NCBI GenBank assembly: GCA_964431965.1
Contig: CAYSLU010000001.1
Coordinates: 87,521-151,520 of the forward strand
Source: CAYSLU01 sp964431965
GTDB lineage: Bacteria > Verrucomicrobiota > Kiritimatiellia > CAIKKV01 > CAYSLU01
DNA length: 64,000 nucleotides
Direction: 5' to 3'
Positions 17,836 to 25,005 of this stretch are shown here, piece by piece. How positions within the stretch are numbered: position 1 is the stretch's first letter; every line of letters starts with the position of its first letter. Made by a program: the position numbers and the translations under genes. Below the pieces are notes generated by a model. That model worked only from the letters and a program-made list of their open reading frames with translations, was not told where the DNA came from and searched no databases.

Positions 17836-17999
17836 GGCCTCGGGGCAGGGTCTTTTGTCTTGGCCTGATTTCGGTCAACGGACGACACGGAGGTCGTCCC
17901 TCCATGCCCGGAAAAGACGGTTTCTCGCCTCTTTGGAGGGCTGGGCTCCGTCCCGGCCGGCCTGACAAGAGTCAAAACAAAAGACCCTGGGCCTCGGGG
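17836..17999 (+). mobile_element. 144-bp insertion with 13-bp inverted ends and 10-bp target duplication
   Basis: The element 17846-17989 begins CAGGGTCTTTTGT and ends with its exact complement ACAAAAGACCCTG. It is flanked by a perfect direct repeat GGCCTCGGGG (17836-17845 and 17990-17999), the mark of an insertion. The interior is a copy of the two-hairpin repeat (17880-17960). There is no coding capacity, so a transposase must act in trans; none with matching ends is visible here. Confidence 0.7.
17880..17960 (+). repeat. Two-hairpin intergenic repeat, copy 1
   Basis: The first hairpin, GGACGACACGGAGGTCGTCC followed by CTCCA, is separated by ~29 bases from a second, TGGAGGGCTGGGCTCCGTCC then CGGCCGG. 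The CTCCA/TGGAG ends of the two hairpins can also pair with each other. Related copies lie at 24935, 27208, 32949 and 40356. Confidence 0.75.
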
Positions 18000-18136
18000 G
18001 TCATGTCGTCGATCCGGCCCCGTCGGCAAGCCGAAAGCCTGAGGCAAGTTGGCACTCTATTGGAGGGCTTCAGGGGGCTGGCCGATGGCCCATGTTCCCA
18101 GAACGGGGTCACCACCAGCATGCCTGGCGGTCTTGA

Positions 18137-18880
18137 TCATCCTGCGGCGAAGGCCGAGAACGACCCCAGCCGGTCTGGGACCAGCACGTCGACGCCGGGC
18201 AGCCGCCGGGAGACTTCGCGGGCGTCCTCTTCGGCATGGCGGCTGCACCAGAAGTGACCCGGCTCATGGCGGTCGTGGTGCATCAACACGATCCGGCGGG
18301 GCCGGGGGGAGAGGGTGGCCATCGCCGAGATCAGGTCCGGGCTGGCCCAGCACAGGGCGGCATCGATCCGGGTGCCGTTGAGGGCGGGCGGCAACTCGTG
18401 GCAGTCGCCGGAGTACCAGAGGCAGGCCGGTCCGAGCGTGAGCAGGAGGGAGAACTTGTTCATCCGGCCAGCCGCGTCGAAGGAGTTGTCGTAGCCGCCC
18501 TGGATGCGGGCGGTAAACGATCCCACGGAGACAATCTGGCCGTCGGTCAGCGGCACCAGCCGGTCGGCGGGCAGGCCGCGCTGCGTGAGGTGGTCGATGA
18601 CATCTGGCGGCGCCAGGACGCGCGCGGACGTGTGCTGGACGATGACCTCGATCGCGGCCGCGTCGCAGTGGTCGCCGTGGATGTGCGAGACGAAGATGGC
18701 GTCGCATCGCGAGATCGACTCCGGGCGGATATCGGGCCGCTGGAAGTGCCGCTCGGTGTTGCCCTGCCACTCGAAGGACCCGCAGAAGTAAGGGTCCGTC
18801 AGGATCGTCGTCCCGTCCGGCGCGCCGATCAGGAACGTGGTGTGCGAGACAAAGCCGATTCGAATTCCCTCAAGCTGCAT
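18137..18880 (-). CDS. MBL-fold metal-dependent hydrolase (UlaG-like)
   Basis: A 247-residue metallo-beta-lactamase-fold protein. The motif SHIHGDHCDAAAIE supplies the HxHxDH metal ligands (~residues 74-79). Further ligand positions are the Asp in WYSGDCHELP and the late His residues in VLMHHDRHEPGHF. The start IGFVSHTTFLI and DPYFCG resemble UlaG-type lactonases and nuclease-like MBL hydrolases that lack C-terminal extensions. The ATG at 18880 is preferred because the family fold starts there, and upstream sequence is Arg-rich and overlaps an inserted element. It is a single gene; its substrate is unknown. The late stretch is rich in His (HHDRHEPGHFWCSRH), more than usual. Confidence 0.8.
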   Translation of the reverse strand: MQLEGIRIGFVSHTTFLIGAPDGTTILTDPYFCGSFEWQGNTERHFQRPDIRPESISRCDAIFVSHIHGDHCDAAAIEVIVQHTSARVLAPPDVIDHLTQRGLPADRLVPLTDGQIVSVGSFTARIQGGYDNSFDAAGRMNKFSLLLTLGPACLWYSGDCHELPPALNGTRIDAALCWASPDLISAMATLSPRPRRIVLMHHDRHEPGHFWCSRHAEEDAREVSRRLPGVDVLVPDRLGSFSAFAAG

Positions 18881-19002
18881 CCGCTGCCTCCGGTTGGTCC
18901 GGCGGCGGCTCTTCCGCGCCGGACGATCGGACCTCCTGAACGCCTCGAACGCCCTCGGCCGTAACAGGATGTGCCACATCGGCGACGGTATCAAGCGGCG
19001 AA

Positions 19003-19155
19003 GGGAGCCCCGCCGCAATTCGCGCGATGGTCGGCGCACCATCCGGACTACGGGCTGAAGCCCCCACTACAGACAGCGAACTGGCCGGTTCCGACGTTTG
19101 TAGTGCGGCCTTCAGGCCGTTCTGAGGCCATCTCGCGAACTGCCGGGGAGCCCCG
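19003..19155. mobile_element. Palindromic MITE-like element, copy 1, with 10-bp target duplication
   Basis: The core 19015-19143 (129 bp) has 16-bp imperfect inverted ends (GCAATTCGCGCGATGG / CCATCTCGCGAACTGC) and inner arms CTACGGGCTGAAGCCC / GCGGCCTTCAGGCCG that can fold into a long hairpin. Perfect direct repeats GGGAGCCCCG flank it (19003-19012, 19146-19155). It is ~89% identical to the copy at 27251-27379. It lies 10 bases beyond the arsC stop and may act as a terminator there. Confidence 0.85.
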
Positions 19156-19165
19156 AGAGCCGCGA

Positions 19166-19591
19166 TCACAGGCCCTGCGGCAGCGATTCGACGAAAGCTC
19201 GGATCTCGTCGCGCACCCGGCGGTAGTGGCCGAGCGCCTCCTCCTCGGTCGCCGCCCCCCTGGCGAGCGCCGGCGGGTCATCGAACCCGACGTGGACGAC
19301 CCTGGCCTTGCCCTTCAGCCACATGGGGCAGGTCTCGTTCGCGTGCCCGCAGACGGTCACCACGCAGTCGAAGTCGACGTGCGCCATGTCGTCGACCGTC
19401 TTCGACCGCTGGCCGGAGATGTCCACCCCGGCTTCGGCCATGACGCGAACGGCCCGCGGATTGAGCCCGTGGGTCTCGATGCCGGCCGAGTATGCATCGA
19501 TCGCATCCGCCTTCAGCGCCCGCGCCCAGCCCTCCGCCATCTGGCTCCGGCAGGAGTTGCCGGTACACAGGAACAGGATCTTGAGCTTCAC
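19166..19591 (-). CDS. arsC: Arsenate reductase, thioredoxin-coupled type
   Basis: A 141-residue low-molecular-weight phosphatase-fold arsenate reductase. The P-loop CTGNSCRSQMAEG (Cys at residue 10, CX5R) starts the reaction. A Cys pair in VTVCGHANETCP (about residues 81 and 88) matches the relay that ends in a disulfide reduced by thioredoxin. It converts arsenate to arsenite in the cytoplasm for export by the Acr3 protein encoded two genes upstream. The start overlaps the arsM stop by four bases. It is the last gene of the operon; the inserted hairpin element just downstream may serve as a terminator. Confidence 0.93.
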   Translation of the reverse strand: MKLKILFLCTGNSCRSQMAEGWARALKADAIDAYSAGIETHGLNPRAVRVMAEAGVDISGQRSKTVDDMAHVDFDCVVTVCGHANETCPMWLKGKARVVHVGFDDPPALARGAATEEEALGHYRRVRDEIRAFVESLPQGL

Positions 19592-20454
19592 CGTTTCGCC
19601 CTCCGGACGGGCTTGCGCGCCGCCACGTCCAAGCTGGTCACGTAGTGCCCGAGCGTCGTGCCCTTGGGCAGCTGCTTGACGATTTTTCGGTAGAGCGGGT
19701 CGTTCCCGTCCACCATCGCATCGATGTAGCCGGGCTTGGGCGTGAGGACGATTCCCGTCAGTCCCGCTGCCCGGGCCATGGTCCGGGTTTCATCGACCAG
19801 GACGGCGCCGGCCACGCAACCCACCAGCGCCTCGACGGATGCGAGGACCAACCGGGGCAGCGGCTTGAGCAGCGCAAGGTCGGACACGGCCACGCGGCCG
19901 CCCGGCCTGAGCACGCGTGCGATCTCCCGCCACACCTGCGGCTTGTCCGGGGAGAGGTTGATCACGCAGTTGGAGATGACCACGTCCACGCTGGCGTCGG
20001 CCGCCGGCAGGTGTTCGATCTCGCCGAGCCGGAACTCCACGTTGTTCAGCTTCGTGCGCTTCCGGAACGCCTCGGCGTTCCGCCTCGCTTTGCCCAGCAT
20101 CTCCGGGGTCATGTCCACGCCGATCGCGCGGCCCCGGGGGCCCACCTTCTGCGCCACGATGAACACGTCGAAGCCGCCGCCGCTGCCCAGGTCCAGGACG
20201 ACCTCGCCCGGCTCCAGCGCGGCGACGGCGCCGGGGTTCCCGCAGGACAGCCCCATGTTCGCCCCCTCGGGGAGCGTTGCCAGTTCGGCGTCGGAGTATC
20301 CAACCGAACGGGCCACTCCATCGGGGTCCCCGCTGCCGCAGCAGCTCCGCGACGGGCCGCAGCAGGACCCCCCGCTCCGGGCGATCGCCGCATAGCCCTC
20401 GCGCACCTGCTCCCGGACCACCTGCTTCCTGTCCGTCCGTCGGCGGCTGCTCAT
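19588..20454 (-). CDS. arsM: Arsenite S-adenosylmethionine methyltransferase
   Basis: A 288-residue class I methyltransferase of the ArsM type. An N-terminal Cys cluster (GGSCCGPSRSCCGSG) precedes YSDAELATLPEGANMGLSCG, the family's signature with a conserved Cys. SAM motif I is VVLDLGSGGGFD. NCVINLSPDK and GCVAGAVL carry the other two As(III)-binding Cys residues. It methylates arsenite to methylated, partly volatile species. It overlaps acr3 by four bases and arsC by four, so all three are translationally coupled. The length fits bacterial ArsM with a shorter C-terminal domain. Confidence 0.93.
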   Translation of the reverse strand: MSSRRRTDRKQVVREQVREGYAAIARSGGSCCGPSRSCCGSGDPDGVARSVGYSDAELATLPEGANMGLSCGNPGAVAALEPGEVVLDLGSGGGFDVFIVAQKVGPRGRAIGVDMTPEMLGKARRNAEAFRKRTKLNNVEFRLGEIEHLPAADASVDVVISNCVINLSPDKPQVWREIARVLRPGGRVAVSDLALLKPLPRLVLASVEALVGCVAGAVLVDETRTMARAAGLTGIVLTPKPGYIDAMVDGNDPLYRKIVKQLPKGTTLGHYVTSLDVAARKPVRRAKR

Positions 20455-21524
20455 GCCTGCACCTCGCTGGAGTCGCCGGCGAAGTACCGGCGCCGGAAGT
20501 ACAGCGCCACGTTCACGAGGCCGATCAGGGCCGGCACCTCCACCAGCGGCCCGATCACGGCCGCGAACGCCGCCCCGTGGTTGATCCCGAAGACGCCCAC
20601 CGCCACGGCGATGGCGAGCTCGAAGTTGTTGCTCGCGGCCGTGAACGAGAGGGTGGCCGATTTCGCGTAGTCCGCCCCGGCCCGGGCGCTCATCCAGAAG
20701 CTGACCAGGAACATCACCACGAAGTAGATCAGCAGCGGGACGGCGATCAGCACCACGTCGCCCGGCTTGGCGATGATCTTCTGCCCCTGCATGGAGAACA
20801 TCACCACGATGGTGAACAGCAGCGCCACGAGGGTGATGGGGGAGATCCGGGGGATGAACCGGTTGTGGTACCAGTCCTTGCCCCTGGCCTTGACCAGGAC
20901 CAGCCGGGTGAGCATCCCCGCGAGGAACGGGATCCCGAGGTAGATGAACACGCTCTCCGCGATCTGCCCGATGGTGACGTTCACGGCTGCGCCCGACAGG
21001 CCGAGGAGGGGCGGCAGCTTCGTCACGAACAGCCAGGCGTACAGGCTGTAGAAGAAGACCTGGAAGACCGAGTTGAAGGCAACCAAGCCGGCGCAGTACT
21101 CGGTGTCGCCCTTGGCCAGCTCGTTCCACACGATCACCATGGCGATGCACCGGGCCAGGCCGATCATGATGAGCCCGATCATGAACTCCGGCTGGCCGCG
21201 CAGGAACAGGATCGCGAGCTCCGTCATGAGGATCGGGCCGACGACCCAGTTCTGGAGCAGGCTCAGCCCGAGGACCTTCCAGTCGCGGAACGCGTCCCCG
21301 AGCTCCTCGTATCGCACCTTCGCCAGCGGCGGGTACATCATCAGGATCAGGCCCAGCGCAATCGGGATGCTGGTCTGCGTTCCTTCGGGCCGGAGCGATC
21401 CGATCCAGCTTCCGAACCCGGGCGCCGCGTACCCGAGGAGAACGCCCGCTCCCATCGCCAGGAAGATCCACAGAGTCAGGTACCGGTCCAGGAACGACAG
21501 CCGCTTCGTGATTCCTTCGCTCAT
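20451..21524 (-). CDS. acr3: ACR3-family arsenite efflux permease
   Basis: A 357-residue integral membrane protein with about ten hydrophobic segments. The family pattern is clear: FLDRYLTLWIFLAMGAGVLLG at the start, IPIALGLILMMYPPLAKVRYE, and LARCIAMVIVWN, where the Cys is essential in known Acr3 proteins. LSFTAASNNFELAIAVAVGVFG is the conserved Glu-containing late segment. It exports As(III) using the proton motive force. The ATG at 21524 is chosen because it begins the conserved N-terminus; a much longer open frame upstream overlaps ccdA in another frame and is spurious. It is coupled to arsM. Confidence 0.95.
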   Translation of the reverse strand: MSEGITKRLSFLDRYLTLWIFLAMGAGVLLGYAAPGFGSWIGSLRPEGTQTSIPIALGLILMMYPPLAKVRYEELGDAFRDWKVLGLSLLQNWVVGPILMTELAILFLRGQPEFMIGLIMIGLARCIAMVIVWNELAKGDTEYCAGLVAFNSVFQVFFYSLYAWLFVTKLPPLLGLSGAAVNVTIGQIAESVFIYLGIPFLAGMLTRLVLVKARGKDWYHNRFIPRISPITLVALLFTIVVMFSMQGQKIIAKPGDVVLIAVPLLIYFVVMFLVSFWMSARAGADYAKSATLSFTAASNNFELAIAVAVGVFGINHGAAFAAVIGPLVEVPALIGLVNVALYFRRRYFAGDSSEVQA

Positions 21525-21568
21525 ACGTGTGTACCGCCTTCCCTTCGGGTTATGTTCAGCCGCTCCGC

Positions 21569-22270
21569 CTATCGCGCCGTGTAGATCAGGTAAAGCCCGC
21601 CCAGCAGCACCAGCGCGCCGCACGCTCTCTTGAGCACCACCGCGCCCTTCGATCGCTCGCTCCAGTTCAGGTAGTGCTGGACCACCTCGGTGAAGGTGCC
21701 GGCCAGCACGATCACGCCGCAGTGCCCGGCGCCGTAGAGCAGCAGCAGGAGGACGCCGTACGAGAGGTTGGTCGCGGCCAGCCGGAACGTCACCGCCAGC
21801 ATCGGCGCCATGAAGGCGAAGGTGCAGGGGCCCAGCGCCACTCCGAACACCAGCCCCAGGACGAACGCCGCCAGCAGCCCCTTGCGCTTCATCCCCGGCT
21901 GTGCCGCCCCGGGCAGCGGCAGCCGGATCGCATCCAGCAGGTAGAGGCCGACCACAAAGAAGATCGCGGCGACTCCGTAGTTGCCCCAGCGGCCCACGTC
22001 GCCCAGCATGCGGCCGGCCGCGGCCGTGACCGCCCCGATCGCCCCGATGGTGATGAGGATGCCGACCGCGAACAGGAGCGAAATCGCGAATGCCCGCCGG
22101 GTGGCGATCCGGCCCTGCTGGTCGATGTAGCCGACAATCAGCGGAATGCTCGCCAGGTGACAGGGGCTGAGCAGGATGCTCAACACGCCCCAGGCCAGCG
22201 CCGCCGAGAGGGCGGCGGCCGGCGATCCCTCGACGGCATGCGTCAGCGCGGTGAAGATCGTCTCCAGCAT
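21569..22270 (-). CDS. ccdA: CcdA-like cytochrome c biogenesis/thiol-disulfide transmembrane protein
   Basis: A 233-residue membrane protein with six hydrophobic segments. The two active-site Cys of the CcdA/DsbD family lie in LSPCHLASIPLI (TM1) and ALGPCTFAFMAPML (TM4). Such proteins carry electrons from cytoplasmic thioredoxin across the membrane to extracytoplasmic partners. Here it lies between a membrane-anchored thioredoxin and acr3, so it may keep thiols reduced during arsenic stress. A ribosome site AAGGAG lies upstream of the ATG at 22270. The cargo is inferred from context. Confidence 0.85.
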   Translation of the reverse strand: MLETIFTALTHAVEGSPAAALSAALAWGVLSILLSPCHLASIPLIVGYIDQQGRIATRRAFAISLLFAVGILITIGAIGAVTAAAGRMLGDVGRWGNYGVAAIFFVVGLYLLDAIRLPLPGAAQPGMKRKGLLAAFVLGLVFGVALGPCTFAFMAPMLAVTFRLAATNLSYGVLLLLLYGAGHCGVIVLAGTFTEVVQHYLNWSERSKGAVVLKRACGALVLLGGLYLIYTAR

Positions 22271-22303
22271 ACGGTCCGGTGCTCTCCTTGCTCGTGCGGG
22301 ATC

Positions 22304-22792
22304 TCAGGGGGCGTCCGTGGCCGGGGCCGCGGGCGCGCTGTTCGTCCGGGCCGACAGGTCGACGCCGAGTTCCCGCCACTTCGACAGGATGTCCTCCCGG
22401 GCGAGGAACCCCTCGTGCCGGAACAGCTCCTGGCCCCGGGTGTCATAGAAGATCTGCGTGGGGATGGTGCGGACCCCGTACGTCTTCGCCGCGTCCGGGT
22501 TCTCCCACACATCGATGAAGACGACTTCCAGCTTCCCGGCATGGGTCTTCTTCAGTTCTTCCAGGATCGGGGCCATCAGCTTGCAGGGAATGCACTTCCC
22601 CGCGCCCAGATCAACCAGCCGGGGAAGCGACAGCTCCCGCGCGGCCGTCGCCGTCGCCGTCGGCGCCTCAGGGCGCTTCGCAGCGCTCCGGGCCAGCAGC
22701 ACGCCGGCTACCGCGACGGCGAGCACGAGCCAGGCCCACTTCGCGGCCCTGCCGCCACGCCCGCAGCGTTCGCCCTTGCGCTCCTCTGTCAT
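22304..22792 (-). CDS. Membrane-anchored thioredoxin-fold protein
   Basis: A 162-residue protein. An N-terminal hydrophobic anchor (WAWLVLAVAVAGVLLA, residues ~19-34) is followed by a thioredoxin domain with active site GKCIPCKLMAPILEEL, strand KLEVVFIDVWENPDAAKTYG, the cis-Pro loop VRTIPTQIFYD and GFLAREDILSKW. The CIPC dipeptide differs from the CGPC of thioredoxin and is common in this arsenic-linked subfamily. It should face outside the cytoplasmic membrane and receive electrons from the adjacent CcdA-like protein. The C-terminal tail is Ala/Pro rich. Confidence 0.87.
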   Translation of the reverse strand: MTEERKGERCGRGGRAAKWAWLVLAVAVAGVLLARSAAKRPEAPTATATAARELSLPRLVDLGAGKCIPCKLMAPILEELKKTHAGKLEVVFIDVWENPDAAKTYGVRTIPTQIFYDTRGQELFRHEGFLAREDILSKWRELGVDLSARTNSAPAAPATDAP

Positions 22793-22814
22793 GCGAGCCT
22801 CACTTCCCGGGTTT

Positions 22815-23192
22815 TCAGCACGCCAGCTTCACCGCGCCGGCAGCCGCCGCCTTCGCGATTGCCTCCGGCGTCGGGGGAGTCTTGCCTTTCTCCATCCCCA
22901 GATCGGCGAGCTGAAGGTGCTCATACGAAGCGAACCCGGCCTGCTCCAGGCTGCTCTTGACGCAGTTCAACGGGCACCCGTCGATCGCGAGAACCCGCGA
23001 GGCCGACTTCGTTGTCGCCATGATCCCGGCCACGCGCCCGCCAATCCCCGCCAGGCAGAACATCCGGCCCGCGCCGTCCCGGGTCAGCTTCCGGGCCGCC
23101 TGATCGGCGATCGCTCCAACATCGGCCGCTCCCGAGCACGCAAAAATCAGCTTCGGAGCCGTCCCGCACGCACACGCACTCTTCTCGCTCAT
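22815..23192 (-). CDS. DGC-domain putative zinc/metal-binding protein
   Basis: A 125-residue Cys-rich protein. The DGC motif is visible as LAIDGCPLNCVKSSLEQAGF. Other Cys residues lie in KSACACGTAPK, LIFACSGAADVG and MFCLAGIGG, with a final Cys at the terminus. The DGC family (four conserved Cys, presumed metal binding) often neighbours COG0701 permeases and small thioredoxins in arsenic and other metal loci. A strong ribosome site AAGGAGGAGG precedes the ATG at 23192. A role in binding arsenite or handling thiols is inferred from context. Confidence 0.8.
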   Translation of the reverse strand: MSEKSACACGTAPKLIFACSGAADVGAIADQAARKLTRDGAGRMFCLAGIGGRVAGIMATTKSASRVLAIDGCPLNCVKSSLEQAGFASYEHLQLADLGMEKGKTPPTPEAIAKAAAAGAVKLAC

Positions 23193-23220
23193 AGACCTCC
23201 TCCTTCTGTGGCACTCGGCG

Positions 23221-23454
23221 CTACGCCAGCAGCTTCCGGATCTCCTCCACGCCCAGGGCCTTCCCGGCGCTTCGGACCTTGCCGTCGATCACCAGCGCCG
23301 GCGTCGTCATCACGCCGAACTTCATGATGTCGGCGATCTTCTCGACCTTCTCGACGGTGGCGTCGAGCCCGAGGGCTTTGGCTGCGGCCTCGGCATTCGC
23401 CGCCAGCGTCTTGCACTTGGGGCAACCCGTGCCCAGCACCTGGATCTCTCTCAT
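23221..23454 (-). CDS. Small thioredoxin/glutaredoxin-like redox protein (CPKC)
   Basis: A 77-residue protein with the redox-active disulfide protein 2 pattern: MREIQVLGTGCPKCKTLAAN (active site CPKC), a middle helix, VMTTPALVIDGKVRSAGK with the cis-Pro Thr-Pro loop, and VEEIRKLLA at the end. These small thioredoxins accompany COG0701 permeases and arsR in many genomes. It is cytoplasmic, with no signal. A GGGAGG-type ribosome site precedes the ATG. It probably donates electrons or hands metalloid-thiol species to a neighbouring protein; this is inference. Confidence 0.88.
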   Translation of the reverse strand: MREIQVLGTGCPKCKTLAANAEAAAKALGLDATVEKVEKIADIMKFGVMTTPALVIDGKVRSAGKALGVEEIRKLLA

Positions 23455-23469
23455 TGCTCGCTCCTCCCG

Positions 23470-24501
23470 CTACATGACCGCGTTGAAGACATACCCGACA
23501 ATCAGGATCCCGGCCGCCACGATGCCGAAGAATGTCAGCAGGAGGCGCATGGTCAGAACCTTCCGAAGGATCACGGCCTCGGGCAGGGACAGGCCGATCA
23601 CCGCCATCATGAAGGCCAGCGCCGTGCCCAGGGCGGCTCCCTTACCCAGCAGGGCCTGCACGATGGGGATGATGCCGGCGGCATTCGAGTACATCGGCAC
23701 GCCCAGGAGCACGGCCGCCGGCACGGCCCACCAGGCGCTCTTGCCCATGATCGAGGCCAGGAAATCCTCCGGCGCATACCCGTGGATGCCGGCCCCGACC
23801 GCGATGCCGAGCACGACGTAGAGCCACACCTTGCCGACGATCTCGCGGACTGCGGCCAGCCCGTGCCGCACCCGGCCCGCCCAGTCCAGGCGCTCCTCGT
23901 CCGCGCCCGGCCCGACCTCCGTCTCGTAGACCCACGGCTCCACCCACTTCTCGAGGCGCAGGCGACCCATCGTCCAGCCGGCGGCGATCGCGATGAGCAG
24001 GCCCGTTCCCGCATAGATCGCCGCCACCTTCCATCCGAAGAGCCCAAGCAGGAGGACGAGCGCGACCTCGTTGATCATCGGGGACGCGATCAGGAAGGAG
24101 AAGGTCACGCCGAGCGGGACCCCGGCCGTCACGAATCCGATGAACATCGGGACCGCCGAGCACGAGCAGAAGGGCGTCACGACGCCCAGGAGAGCGGCCA
24201 GGACATTCCCCGACGCCTCGCGCCTCCCGGCCAGGATGCGCCGCGTCCGGTCCGGCGTTACGAATGTCCGGATGATCCCGACGCCGAACACGACCAGCGT
24301 GAGCAGCAACAGGACCTTGGGGGTCTCGAAGATGAAGAACTCGACCGTCCGTCCCAGGTGCCCGTCACGGCCAAGACCGAAGACCGAGTAGGTCACCCAG
24401 TCCGCCCCCGGCGCGAGCAGCCGGTAGGCCGCGACCCACGCCGCCAGCCCCAGGGCCATTCCCAGCGCCAGCCGGGCCCGCTCGCGCGTCGCGTCACTCA
24501 T
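23470..24501 (-). CDS. COG0701/DUF318-type permease (ArsP-like)
   Basis: A 343-residue membrane protein with about eight hydrophobic segments in two halves. The first half contains VVTPFCSCSAVPMFIGF, with the conserved CSC motif, and SFLIASPMINEVALVLLLG. The second contains VPAAVLLGVPMYSNAAGIIP and LSLPEAVILRKVL. This matches the COG0701 permease family, which includes ArsP, an exporter of trivalent organoarsenicals. The ATG at 24501 overlaps the end of arsR by eight bases, so it is the second gene of the operon. Methylated arsenic from ArsM is a plausible substrate. Confidence 0.85.
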   Translation of the reverse strand: MSDATRERARLALGMALGLAAWVAAYRLLAPGADWVTYSVFGLGRDGHLGRTVEFFIFETPKVLLLLTLVVFGVGIIRTFVTPDRTRRILAGRREASGNVLAALLGVVTPFCSCSAVPMFIGFVTAGVPLGVTFSFLIASPMINEVALVLLLGLFGWKVAAIYAGTGLLIAIAAGWTMGRLRLEKWVEPWVYETEVGPGADEERLDWAGRVRHGLAAVREIVGKVWLYVVLGIAVGAGIHGYAPEDFLASIMGKSAWWAVPAAVLLGVPMYSNAAGIIPIVQALLGKGAALGTALAFMMAVIGLSLPEAVILRKVLTMRLLLTFFGIVAAGILIVGYVFNAVM

Positions 24502-24856
24502 CGCGCCGCCCTCCCGTGCCCAGCAGCCGCGCCTGCTCCTTCGCATTCGTCACCAGCACCTTCTCCGCGCACTCGAAGAAGTCGATCACGCACGGGCACC
24601 GCAGGCGGTAGTAGACTTGGACGCCGCGCTTCTCGTCCTGGACGATCCCCGCGTTCTTCAGGACCAGCAGGTGCTTGGACACCGTGGACAGGTCCGACCC
24701 GACGACCTCCCGTATGTCGCACACGCACCGCGGCCCGGCCTTCAGCTCGTCCACCATCATCAGCCGCGCCGGGTGGGCCAGCGCCTTGATGACGCGCGCC
24801 CGGGCCTCGTACCGCTCCCGTCGGCCGGCCTCCACCGTGGTTCTGTTGGCTTTCAT
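24494..24856 (-). CDS. arsR: ArsR-family metalloregulatory repressor
   Basis: A 120-residue winged-helix repressor. The region IKALAHPARLMMVDELKAG leads to RCVCDIREVVG, the ArsR-type Cys-x-Cys inducer site in the alpha-3 helix. The recognition helix is STVSKHLLVLKNAGIV, and the wing is EKRGVQVYYRLRC. A second CxC (RCPC) follows and may also bind As(III). It represses the nine-gene operon until arsenite binds. Upstream lies a perfect 10-bp-arm palindrome that includes the start codon, the probable operator. Longer in-frame starts upstream would run through the operator and are rejected. Confidence 0.93.
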   Translation of the reverse strand: MKANRTTVEAGRRERYEARARVIKALAHPARLMMVDELKAGPRCVCDIREVVGSDLSTVSKHLLVLKNAGIVQDEKRGVQVYYRLRCPCVIDFFECAEKVLVTNAKEQARLLGTGGRRDE

Positions 24857-24893
24857 ATTTGGCCATATTGCCAAATATGGCGCCCGATGGCAA
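24854..24893 (-). promoter_or_regulatory. arsR operator and overlapping promoter
   Basis: On the minus strand TTGCCA (24893-24888), a 17-base spacer and CAATAT (24870-24865) form a promoter. A perfect inverted repeat CATATTTGGC-N6-GCCAAATATG (24854-24879) covers the -10 box and the arsR start codon. Eight bases separate the -10 box from the ATG, so the message is likely leaderless. Confidence 0.7.
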
Positions 24894-24934
24894 GCGGAAG
24901 GCGGACGTGCGGCAGCGGTCAGCCTGTGGGCAAC

Positions 24935-25003
24935 GGTCCGCACGGAGGCGGACCCTCCATGTTCAAGTGTTTCTGGAGGGCCGACCTCCGTGTCGGCCGT
25001 CCG
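24935..25003. repeat. Two-hairpin intergenic repeat, copy 2
   Basis: Hairpin GGTCCGCACGGAGGCGGACC followed by CTCCA, a short spacer, then TGGAGGGCCGACCTCCGTGT and CGGCCG. It fills the interval between the arsR operator and the end of the heparinase-like gene and could be a terminator for the latter. Confidence 0.7.
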
Positions 25004-25005
25004 CG

